Source: Maribacter forsetii DSM 18668 (GTDB taxonomy: Bacteria > Bacteroidota > Bacteroidia > Flavobacteriales > Flavobacteriaceae). From it: a stretch of DNA of 64,000 bases. The notes beneath the pieces are model-generated. The model worked only from the letters and a program-made list of their open reading frames with translations, was not told the DNA's origin and did no database searches. Position 1 is the first letter of the stretch. The number at the start of each line of letters is the position of its first letter. The translations under genes were made by a program, and so were the position numbers. Positions 51,217 through 58,907 of this stretch are shown one piece after another. Location: the NCBI RefSeq assembly GCF_000744105.1, contig NZ_JQLH01000001.1, positions 3,348,001 to 3,412,000 of the forward strand. The letters are read 5' to 3'.

Positions 51217-52227
51217 TTACCATCTAATAATTACACTGCCCCAGGTAAAACCGCTACCAAATGCAGCTAAAACTACTAAGTCCCCACTTTTTACCTTACC
51301 TTCTTGCCACGCTTCTGTAAGTGCAATAGGAATAGATGCAGCTGTTGTGTTACCATATTTCATAATATTATTGAAAACCTGGTCATCACTTAACTGAAAT
51401 TTCTTTTGAATAAATTGAGATATTCTCAAGTTAGCTTGATGCGGAACCAATAAATCTATATCCGTCGAATTCAATTTATTTTTCTCCAAACCTTCTACAA
51501 TAACCTCACTGAAACGAACAACTGCATTTTTAAATACAAATTGACCATTCATATGAGGAAAATAAGATTCATCATTTGGATCATTGTCCTCCATGATATC
51601 CGTTACCCATCTATTACCCATACCAGGTGCTATTAGAGAAAGCTCTTCTGCATGCTGACCTTCTGAATGTAGATGTGTTGACAATATACCTTTGGTAGTA
51701 TCTTCCTCTCTAGTTAATACTGCCGCACCGGCACCATCACCAAATATTACAGAAACTCCCCTACCTCTTGTGGTCATATCCAAACCATGAGAATGTAATT
51801 CAGAACCAATAACAAGTACATTTTTATACATACCCGTTTTTATATACTGATCTGCAATAGAAACAGCATACACAAAACCAGAACATTGATTTCTAACGTC
51901 TAATGCACCTACGGTTTTAATTCCTAAATCTCTTTGAACCAATACACCAGGACCAGGGAAATAATAATCGGGACTCAAAGTAGCAAAAACGATAAAATCA
52001 ATATCGTCTTTATCAATACCGGCTCTTTCAATGGCAATTTTAGCTGCCTTAACACCCATGGTAGTAGTGGTATCTCCATCACCTTTTACCACATGCCTTC
52101 TCTCTTTTATACCGGTACGTTCTTGGATCCAAGCATCATTAGTATCCATCACTTTTGACAAATCATCGTTTGTCACTACGTTTTCAGGTACATAATGACC
52201 TAAGCCAATTATTTTTGAATTATACAT
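51217..52227 (-). CDS. 3-oxoacyl-ACP synthase III family protein
   Basis: A 336-residue ketoacyl-ACP synthase III (FabH-like) with a complete Cys-His-Asn triad: Cys115 in DVRNQCSGFVYAV, His263 in LVPHQANLRIS, and Asn293 in YGNTTAASIP. It condenses an acyl-CoA starter with malonyl-ACP or a related acceptor. The N-terminus (MYNSKIIGLGHYVPENVVTN) and a loop near 205-225 (EDNDPNDESYFPHMN) differ from the FabH normally found beside plsX and rpmF, so this is likely a second, specialised paralogue, for example for branched or secondary lipids. It is a single gene with a terminator. Start ATG 52227. Confidence 0.9.
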   Translation of the reverse strand: MYNSKIIGLGHYVPENVVTNDDLSKVMDTNDAWIQERTGIKERRHVVKGDGDTTTTMGVKAAKIAIERAGIDKDDIDFIVFATLSPDYYFPGPGVLVQRDLGIKTVGALDVRNQCSGFVYAVSIADQYIKTGMYKNVLVIGSELHSHGLDMTTRGRGVSVIFGDGAGAAVLTREEDTTKGILSTHLHSEGQHAEELSLIAPGMGNRWVTDIMEDNDPNDESYFPHMNGQFVFKNAVVRFSEVIVEGLEKNKLNSTDIDLLVPHQANLRISQFIQKKFQLSDDQVFNNIMKYGNTTAASIPIALTEAWQEGKVKSGDLVVLAAFGSGFTWGSVIIRW

Positions 52228-52342
52228 AGTAATTTTTTAATCCTGATAAAGCTCAGGTTGAATTAGTGTTGCAATATAAACAACTATTAAGAAATTTTTT
52301 TGAAAATATAACAATCATCTATTATTACAAAGGAGCGTGAAA

Positions 52343-53656
52343 TTACAAACTCAAATATTTCTGGTAGTCGTTTACTTTAATATTTGATTTTAAATCATGA
52401 AGAAGATTGTAAAGACCAAAGAAGGTACGGTTCATATACAAAAAGTGCTTTGAACCTCTATTTCCATTCATTTTTCTAATTTGCTTATCAGAAGAGAATT
52501 GTTCACCTAACGCCGCTATTTCACTCCAAAAAACCTCATCGCCAAAATCAAAATCTTCATTGTGAAATGGTGATGTAAATAAACTTAGCAATTGATGAAA
52601 TATCGATTTAAAAAATAATATTTCTTCTGGAGTATCATTAGGCATCAATATTTCAAGCTCGTATAACTTTTCTGTAAACTTTTCATCATTTGATATCACC
52701 TCTGGTCTTGCCAGTTCAAAATACGGTACATAAAAAGAATCTGGCACTTCCTTAATGCAACCAAAATCAATTGCAATAAGCTCTTCATTATCATTCACCA
52801 TAAAATTACCTGGGTGCGGATCTGCATGTACTTTTCTTAATCCGTGAATTTGAAACATATAGAAATCCCACAATGCCTGACCTAACTTATCTCCTGTTGC
52901 CTGAGAAAAATCAGTTTTTGTAAATTCACTCAAATGTTTACCGGACATCCAATCCATTGTAATTATACGTGAACTAGATAGTTCTGTATAATATTTTGGA
53001 AAATTGATATTCGGTATTACCGAACAGGCTTCGGTAATCTCTTTACTTTGTGCTACTTCTAAAATATAATCTGTCTCTTCAACCAGTTTATTTTCAACTT
53101 CCCTAAAATATTTATCTGAATCTTTGCCTTGAAGATTGAACATACGGATAGCAATAGGCTTTACAATCGCCAAATCGCTGCTTATACTTTGTGCTACACC
53201 TGGATACTGAATTTTTACCGCTAAATTTTTACCGTCTTTGGTTGCTTTATGCACCTGACCTATACTAGCGGCATTTATTGAATCTTTATCGAATGTATCA
53301 AAAACTTCTTCTGGATACTTATCTAAATACTTCTTAAAAGTCTTTCTAACCAAAGGTGCAGATAAAGGGGGAACTGAAAATTGTGAAAGTGAAAACTTCT
53401 CTACATAAGCATTAGGCAGTAAATTTTTCTCCATACTCAACATCTGGGCAACCTTAAGCGCACTACCCTTCAATGATTTTAAGCCGTCATATATATCTGC
53501 GGCATTATCTTCGTTCAACTCGTCTTTAGTCGTGTCCGGATTTATGATTTTCTTACCCAAATACTTGGCATAATTACCACCAATCTTAGCTCCGGTTTTC
53601 ACCAGCTTACTTGCACGCTCTATTTTTCCGGTAGGTATTTTATCAAGTGTTTTCAA
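52343..53656 (-). CDS. AarF/ABC1/UbiB kinase-like protein
   Basis: A 437-residue atypical kinase-like protein of the ABC1/UbiB family. Visible motifs are KGSALKVAQMLSME (the KxGQ position reads KVAQ), AASIGQVHKA (Ala-rich loop and ATP region), LAVKIQYPGV (Lys), VHADPHPGNFMV (catalytic Asp and Asn) and LIAIDFGCIKE (DFG-like metal site). Family members support quinone or lipid metabolism by ATPase activity. Bacteroidota use menaquinone, so a ubiquinone role is unlikely. The start is a TTG at 53656: an in-frame stop lies six codons upstream and no ATG precedes the conserved N-terminus. It follows the tetR gene by 15 bases. Confidence 0.88.
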   Translation of the reverse strand: MKTLDKIPTGKIERASKLVKTGAKIGGNYAKYLGKKIINPDTTKDELNEDNAADIYDGLKSLKGSALKVAQMLSMEKNLLPNAYVEKFSLSQFSVPPLSAPLVRKTFKKYLDKYPEEVFDTFDKDSINAASIGQVHKATKDGKNLAVKIQYPGVAQSISSDLAIVKPIAIRMFNLQGKDSDKYFREVENKLVEETDYILEVAQSKEITEACSVIPNINFPKYYTELSSSRIITMDWMSGKHLSEFTKTDFSQATGDKLGQALWDFYMFQIHGLRKVHADPHPGNFMVNDNEELIAIDFGCIKEVPDSFYVPYFELARPEVISNDEKFTEKLYELEILMPNDTPEEILFFKSIFHQLLSLFTSPFHNEDFDFGDEVFWSEIAALGEQFSSDKQIRKMNGNRGSKHFLYMNRTFFGLYNLLHDLKSNIKVNDYQKYLSL

Positions 53657-53671
53657 ATCGTATGATTTAGA

Positions 53672-54325
53672 TTAGGCAAAGGTTTCCTTATAAAGAAATT
53701 TCCCGAAGTCAAGAATATTCTCTAATGGCGTATTATCGAACACATCGAAAATGGTGTTTACAGATTTTTCAATAGCTATATCTGTTTTTTCAAATGCGGC
53801 AGAATCATCCGATTTCCAAAAATTCATTAAAAACATGGTCTGTAACCATGCCCCTTCTGAAAATAATTGCGGGTTGTGTTTCGTAATTTTTAAATTCTTG
53901 TCTGCATTGCCATCTGCAATCAAGCCTTTAGAAAATTCCTTAATATTTTTTCTTAGTCCTTTTAATTGCTCCATATTTTTGAACGGACCAGAAGCACTAT
54001 CCATTATAAATAAAATATAGCTTCTATTCAATGTCAGTACTTCAAAAAAGGTATAGAAAAACGTAAGCATCTTTTCTCTATTGGTAAAATCCTGATACTC
54101 TTTATTTTTCTCTATTACACTAACTGTGTTTGTGTAAAAAGTATTCCAAATACTTTTCTTGATGGCATCTATTGATCCAAAATGAAGATAAAAAGCTGAT
54201 TCTTCAATAGCATTTACTTTACAAAATTTGTAGACTGTTTTGGGCAACTTCTCGTTTTCTAAAACGTAGTCCATAAACATTGTTATAATCATCTCTTTTG
54301 TTACTTTTTTGGCTTTTGCAGGCAT
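53672..54325 (-). CDS. TetR family transcriptional regulator
   Basis: A 217-residue regulator. The N-terminal helix-turn-helix (about 8-52) reads VTKEMIITMFMDYVLENEKL, VYKFCKVNAIEESAFYLHFG, then SIDAIKKSIWNTFY, the usual TetR pattern. The C-terminal ligand domain (about 60-210) resembles the TetR_C type common in Bacteroidota (EVLTLNRSYILFIMD, WLQTMFLMNFWKSDD). It lies 15 bases upstream of the AarF-like gene, so it probably controls that unit, including itself. A perfect palindrome 79-107 bases upstream of its start is the candidate operator or leader hairpin. Ligand unknown. Start ATG 54325. Confidence 0.88.
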   Translation of the reverse strand: MPAKAKKVTKEMIITMFMDYVLENEKLPKTVYKFCKVNAIEESAFYLHFGSIDAIKKSIWNTFYTNTVSVIEKNKEYQDFTNREKMLTFFYTFFEVLTLNRSYILFIMDSASGPFKNMEQLKGLRKNIKEFSKGLIADGNADKNLKITKHNPQLFSEGAWLQTMFLMNFWKSDDSAAFEKTDIAIEKSVNTIFDVFDNTPLENILDFGKFLYKETFA

Positions 54326-54403
54326 ATCAATTTTTTTTTAAATAAGGTACAATGCAGATTTCATAGTTAGAAGTTTTCATGACACATTAGCTTTTATTTA
54401 GCA

Positions 54404-54432
54404 AAAACGTGCTATTTTAAATAGCACGTTTT
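54404..54432. promoter_or_regulatory. 29-base perfect palindrome: TetR operator or leader terminator/attenuator
   Basis: AAAACGTGCTATTT and AAATAGCACGTTTT flank a single central T. It could be the operator of the TetR protein encoded next to it. In RNA made from the -7 box at 54514-54521 it forms a hairpin followed by five U, so it could also terminate or attenuate tetR transcription. Confidence 0.6.
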
Positions 54433-54513
54433 CAAAACAACCTAACCAATAAATAATCAACATGTGATTATGCTTAAAATTCTTTTTCATAGCACTTTTT
54501 CATAACCACAATA

Positions 54514-54521
54514 CAAATATA
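54514..54521 (-). promoter_or_regulatory. Putative -7 box (TAnnTTTG) for tetR
   Basis: Reads TATATTTG on the minus strand, 188 bases before the tetR ATG. This implies a long leader that includes the palindrome at 54404-54432. Confidence 0.4.
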
Positions 54522-54585
54522 CATTATGTTTAACGTTTTTTAATATTTCATAAACAAAAATATATGTTAAACTTTTATAGGCAGT

Positions 54586-54603
54586 AAACTGTCAGTTTGT
54601 CAC
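54586..54603. promoter_or_regulatory. Dyad and TGTCA repeat upstream of htpG
   Basis: AAACTG-T-CAGTTT (54586-54598) is a perfect dyad and overlaps TGTCAGTTTGTCA, a direct repeat of TGTCA eight bases apart. It is 93 bases before the htpG ATG and is a candidate heat-shock control site. No CIRCE element is present. Confidence 0.35.
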
Positions 54604-54695
54604 AATAAGCTATTATGGTATTTTTTTTGACCAATAGCAACGAACAATCATTATTAACAATGGCCGCACTGACTGTGGCATAAAAAATATAAAAA

Positions 54696-56585
54696 ATGGC
54701 AACAGGTAAAATTAATGTGTCCGTAGACAACATTTTTCCACTGATCAAGAAGTTCTTGTACAGTGATCACGAAATTTTTCTAAGAGAATTAATTTCAAAT
54801 GCAACAGATGCAACCTTAAAAATGAAGCACTTGACCACAATTGGCGAGGCAAAGGTTGAATATGGCAACCCTATTATAGAGGTTAAAGCAGACAAAGAAG
54901 GCAAAAAACTACATATCATTGACCAAGGTCTTGGTATGACAGAAGAAGAAGTAAAGAAATATATTAACGAGGTAGCTTTCTCTGGTGCTGAAGAGTTCTT
55001 GAACAAGTATGAGGACTCTGCTAAAGATTCAGGAATTATTGGTCATTTTGGACTTGGATTCTATTCTGCATTTATGGTTGCCCATAAAGTTGAGATTATC
55101 ACTAAGAGTTTTAAAGATGAGCCAGCGGTTCATTGGTCATGTGACGGTTCTCCAGAATTTATCATGGAACCAGCTGAAAAAGAAACGCGTGGTACGGAAA
55201 TCATTCTTCATATCGCAGATGATTCTACCGAGTTTTTAGAAGATGGTAAAATAAACGAGCTTTTAACAAAGTATAATAAGTTCATGCCTATTCCGATCAA
55301 ATTTGGAATGAAGACTGAAACTTTACCAAAACCTGAAGGTGCAAAAGAAGAAGATCCTGCGCCAACGCAAGAGGTTGACAATATCATTAACAACCCTAAC
55401 CCAGCATGGACAAAGCAACCTGCAGATTTAAAGCCGGAAGACTATAAAAGTTTTTACAGAGAGCTCTACCCAATGCAATTTGAGGAGCCTTTGTTTCATA
55501 TTCATTTAAATGTAGATTATCCTTTTAACCTTACGGGTATTTTATATTTCCCAAAACTCTCTAACGATTTAAATCAGCAGAAAGATAGAATTCAACTATA
55601 CCAAAACCAGGTATTCGTTACTGATAACGTTGAAGGTATCGTTCCTGAATTCTTGACCATGTTACGCGGTGTTATTGATTCTCCAGATATTCCGCTAAAC
55701 GTATCTCGTTCGTATTTACAGGCTGATGGTGCAGTGAAGAAAATATCTTCTTACATCACTAGAAAGGTGGCTGATAAAATGAACTCGCTGTTCAAAAATG
55801 ATCGTGCCGAGTTTGAAGCAAAATGGAACGATATTAAAATCGTTATTGAATACGGAATGCTTTCTGAAGATAAGTTCTTTGACAAAGCAGATAAGTTTGC
55901 ACTTTACCCAACGGTAGATGGTTCTTACTTTACGTTTGAAGAGTTACAAGAGAAAATAAAAGATACACAGACAGATAAAGACGGAAAAACAGTTATTCTT
56001 TACGCATCTGACAAAGAAGCACAACACAGTTATATTGAAACTGCAAAGGCAAAAGGTTACGAAGTGTTGTTATTAGATTCGCCAATCATCGGTCACTTAA
56101 TGCAGAAGCTAGAAAGCTCTAAAGAGAATATTTCTTTTGCTCGTGTAGATGCCGATCATATTGACAAATTGATTCAAAAGGAAGAAACTCAAATCTCTAA
56201 ATTATCTGAAGAAGAAAAAGAAACCTTGAAGAAAGAATTGGAAGAAGCTATTACTGATAAAAGCTTTACAGTTCAATTAGAAGCTATGGATAGCGATTCT
56301 TCTCCGTTCACTATTACAGAGCCTGAGTTTATGCGTCGTATGAAAGAAATGCAACAGACTGGCGGTGGCGGTGGTATGTTTGGTATGGGTTCTATGCCAG
56401 ACATGTACAACCTAATCGTTAATACGAATCACCCATTGGTTAGCGAGTTTTTAAATACAAAGACAGCGAAGAAAAAAGAGCGATTGATCAATCAGTCACT
56501 AGACTTAGCGAAGTTATCTAAAGGTTTACTTAAAGGTAAAGCTTTAACAGATTTCATTAAGCGTAGCTACGAGATGGTAAAGTAA
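54696..56585 (+). CDS. htpG: Molecular chaperone HtpG (Hsp90)
   Basis: HtpG is the bacterial Hsp90, an ATP-dependent dimeric chaperone in the cytoplasm. The 629-residue protein has the GHKL ATPase domain (FLRELISNATDATLK, IDQGLGMTEEEV, GHFGLGFYSAFMV, TRGTEIILH), the middle domain with IPLNVSRSYLQADG (catalytic Arg), and the C-terminal dimerisation domain. A charged linker-like segment near 215-240 (EGAKEEDPAPTQEV) and a Gly/Met-rich stretch near 553-566 (QTGGGGGMFGMGSM) are seen, the latter common in Bacteroidota. It is monocistronic, with a terminator after it. Start ATG 54696. Confidence 0.97.
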   Translation: MATGKINVSVDNIFPLIKKFLYSDHEIFLRELISNATDATLKMKHLTTIGEAKVEYGNPIIEVKADKEGKKLHIIDQGLGMTEEEVKKYINEVAFSGAEEFLNKYEDSAKDSGIIGHFGLGFYSAFMVAHKVEIITKSFKDEPAVHWSCDGSPEFIMEPAEKETRGTEIILHIADDSTEFLEDGKINELLTKYNKFMPIPIKFGMKTETLPKPEGAKEEDPAPTQEVDNIINNPNPAWTKQPADLKPEDYKSFYRELYPMQFEEPLFHIHLNVDYPFNLTGILYFPKLSNDLNQQKDRIQLYQNQVFVTDNVEGIVPEFLTMLRGVIDSPDIPLNVSRSYLQADGAVKKISSYITRKVADKMNSLFKNDRAEFEAKWNDIKIVIEYGMLSEDKFFDKADKFALYPTVDGSYFTFEELQEKIKDTQTDKDGKTVILYASDKEAQHSYIETAKAKGYEVLLLDSPIIGHLMQKLESSKENISFARVDADHIDKLIQKEETQISKLSEEEKETLKKELEEAITDKSFTVQLEAMDSDSSPFTITEPEFMRRMKEMQQTGGGGGMFGMGSMPDMYNLIVNTNHPLVSEFLNTKTAKKKERLINQSLDLAKLSKGLLKGKALTDFIKRSYEMVK

Positions 56586-56608
56586 TTTCCATTTCCTATA
56601 ATCTTAAG

Positions 56609-56641
56609 AAAAGCCACTACATTTTTTGTAGTGGCTTTTTT
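56609..56641 (+). terminator. Intrinsic terminator of htpG
   Basis: Arms AAAAGCCACTAC and GTAGTGGCTTTT with loop ATTTTTT and a run of six T, 24 bases after the stop. Confidence 0.9.
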
Positions 56642-56682
56642 GTTAAATGTTGTTATCTTTCAGTTGAGAAACCACTGACCAA

Positions 56683-58101
56683 ATGAAAAACGACTACCGT
56701 AGTAAAAAATTTAAAAAACTACTGGATAACCTGCAGCAAGAAAGTTGGCAACTAGAACTCATTATTTCTGGGTTTGCTATTTATGGGTTGATTACAAGTT
56801 ATGGTAGTATAGAGTTAGAATACTTTAAATCTATACAAAAAGAGTACATTCTTAACAATTTTCTATTGAGTACTTTATTAACTAGCATACTTATTTTAAT
56901 AATAGTATTATTAACTCATGTAGTTATTAGAGGTTTATGGATTGGCGCAATTGGATTACGATATGTATCTGGAGATATTGATTATCGAAATTTAAACTAC
57001 TCTAAAAAATTCTCAGATTTTTTAAAAGAAAAGGTAGGTTCGTTTGATCATTATATTTCTAGACTTGAGAATATTTGCAGCACCTTATTTGCGCTAGCTT
57101 TCTTAATGATTTTCTATTTAATTTCATTTTTTATGGTCATAGGTGTTATGGCCGTGACTATAAGTTATCTTGAAATAATCAAATCTATTTCTGAAACGTT
57201 TTATGAATATACAAATGGGAGTTTCATTTTTATTTACGTTTTCAGTATCCTATTATTACTGATTGATTTTCTAGGAGCTGGTATTTTAAAAAAGTACAAA
57301 TGGACATCAATAATATACTATCCAATTTATAGGGTTTTTAGCTACATTACCCTTTCTTTTTTATATAGACCCTTAGTATATAATTTCTTAGATCAGAAAA
57401 AAGCGCGTTGGATCGGTATATTAATAGTACCCGTTTATTTTATTGTTTCATTTTTTTCTTCTGGATTTGGCACGTTAAGATCCAACTATCTTGACCATGA
57501 ACAGAGTACTTCGCAACAATTTACAGGTAAAGAAAATTATGAAGACCAATTATTAGAAGATACCGATATGGTAAATTTTGCCTCAATACCTTCTAAAATC
57601 ATAGAAAAATCTTATTTACCAATATTTATAAGCTACACTAATTATATGGAAGATGCTGTTTTTAAAAATGATTCTACTCTTTTACCCGAAGAAGATGAAA
57701 GGGGGTTTGGGTTTCATTTATCTAATATGCAGTCAGCTTCAGGTTTAGTTAGTTTTCAAGTCACACCAGTAGACCATCTTGGAATTCAATCTGAATATTT
57801 AAAAGTATTCGATTCTATTTTCGAACTTCAAATAGACTCAAAAAAACAAGTTTATAATTTTAATTTGACTAAAAATAAACAAGAACAGTTTGGTTTTGAA
57901 ACCATATTAGACCTAGAAAAATTACCAAGAGGAAAACACTTTCTTAGAATAATCGGTCCGGACGAGAAGGAAAAAGGAGTTTTTGAAAGAGATACGCTGA
58001 TTACCATCCCCTTTTGGTACTTCCCAGAAAATAGCTCATCTCAAAACGCTCAAAATACTATCATATTAAAAGACACTGTGACAACTAATCTTTACAAATA
58101 G
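56683..58101 (+). CDS. Unrecognised polytopic membrane protein
   Basis: A 472-residue protein I do not recognise. The N-terminus is basic and cytoplasmic-looking (MKNDYRSKKFKKLLDNLQ), followed by about six hydrophobic segments between residues 25 and 270: SWQLELIISGFAIYGLI, LLSTLLTSILILIIVLLTH, STLFALAFLMIFYLISFFMV, FIFIYVFSILLLLIDFLGAG, a weaker one near 215-230, and WIGILIVPVYFIVSFF. After it comes a soluble region of about 195 residues rich in charged and beta-forming residues (FASIPSKIIEKSYLPIFISY, FELQIDSKKQVYNFNL, FLRIIGPDEKEKGVFERD), probably periplasmic. No catalytic motif is evident. It is transcribed alone, after the htpG terminator. Codon use looks like its neighbours. Confidence 0.8.
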   Translation: MKNDYRSKKFKKLLDNLQQESWQLELIISGFAIYGLITSYGSIELEYFKSIQKEYILNNFLLSTLLTSILILIIVLLTHVVIRGLWIGAIGLRYVSGDIDYRNLNYSKKFSDFLKEKVGSFDHYISRLENICSTLFALAFLMIFYLISFFMVIGVMAVTISYLEIIKSISETFYEYTNGSFIFIYVFSILLLLIDFLGAGILKKYKWTSIIYYPIYRVFSYITLSFLYRPLVYNFLDQKKARWIGILIVPVYFIVSFFSSGFGTLRSNYLDHEQSTSQQFTGKENYEDQLLEDTDMVNFASIPSKIIEKSYLPIFISYTNYMEDAVFKNDSTLLPEEDERGFGFHLSNMQSASGLVSFQVTPVDHLGIQSEYLKVFDSIFELQIDSKKQVYNFNLTKNKQEQFGFETILDLEKLPRGKHFLRIIGPDEKEKGVFERDTLITIPFWYFPENSSSQNAQNTIILKDTVTTNLYK

Positions 58102-58255
58102 TCTAATTTCTAAATTTAGAAATTAGCAAATATGAAGCATAAAAATCTATAGTTAATCATTTACACAAGCTGTTTTCAACCAATTTAATAACAGTTTGGT
58201 CAACTTTAGGTAAACCTTTGATTATAAATACTAGTGCTTTTTTTATCTTCACCAC

Positions 58256-58888
58256 ATGAAGGTGATTTCAACGAACATAGGAGATGCAGTAACTTTTGAA
58301 TGGAACGGCGCCACAGAGCAAACCGGTATCTTCAAATACCCAACTTCTAAAAGTTTATTTCTAACTAAAAATGACGTTAAAGATGACACTATAATAGACC
58401 GTGTTCACCATGGTGGCACCAACAAAGCATGCTATCTTTTCTCTGCCGACTATTATGGTTATTGGAAAAATCTTTACCCAGATTTAGAATGGGATTGGGG
58501 CATGTTCGGTGAAAACTTAACCGTAGAAGGTCTAGATGAATCTAAAATTCGCGTCGGCGATATTTATAAACTCGGTAAAGCGCTCGTACAAGTTTCTCAG
58601 CCACGTGAACCTTGTTATAAACTAGGCATCCGTTTTGGCACGCAAAAAATACTTAAAGAATTTATTACCCATAATCATCCAGGTACCTATGTAAAAATAC
58701 TAGAAGAAGGTCTTGTAGCTGCCGGTGATGAAATGATATTAGTGGAACAATCTAGAAATACATTTACCTCTCAACAATTTTATGAATTGATGTTCGCAAA
58801 AGAAAAATCTAAAGATTTGCTGGAACTGTTCATGACCAACGAGTCTGTACCGCAATACAAAAAGGACAGGTTCAAGAAATACCTATAA
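58256..58888 (+). CDS. MOSC domain protein (YiiM-like)
   Basis: A 210-residue cytoplasmic MOSC protein. MOSC domains bind molybdenum cofactor or act on N-hydroxylated substrates. Visible features are the early VTFEWNGATEQTGIFKYP, the motif VHHGGTNKACYLFSADYYGYW, GMFGENLTVEGLDESKIRVGD, and QPREPCYKLGIRFG with the conserved Cys expected to bind the cofactor. The C-terminal helical tail (FYELMFAKEKSKDLLELF) resembles the YiiM extension. It starts 19 bases before the DUF885 peptidase gene, so they are likely co-transcribed, though their functions do not obviously match. Confidence 0.92.
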   Translation: MKVISTNIGDAVTFEWNGATEQTGIFKYPTSKSLFLTKNDVKDDTIIDRVHHGGTNKACYLFSADYYGYWKNLYPDLEWDWGMFGENLTVEGLDESKIRVGDIYKLGKALVQVSQPREPCYKLGIRFGTQKILKEFITHNHPGTYVKILEEGLVAAGDEMILVEQSRNTFTSQQFYELMFAKEKSKDLLELFMTNESVPQYKKDRFKKYL

Positions 58889-58907
58889 TATTTTAATATT
58901 CAATTCA

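Larger units (their letters stand above)
54326..54695. other. Divergent regulatory region between tetR and htpG
   Basis: These 370 bases hold no gene. They contain a long palindrome (54404-54432), a minus-strand -7 box (54514-54521), and on the htpG side the repeated TGTCA motif (54590-54602) within a short dyad. The region is unusually long for this window. Confidence 0.65.

Noticed and set aside
54326..54695. CIRCE-type heat-shock element before htpG
   Set aside because: No TTAGCACTC and GAGTGCTAA arms are present; the only dyads are unrelated in sequence.
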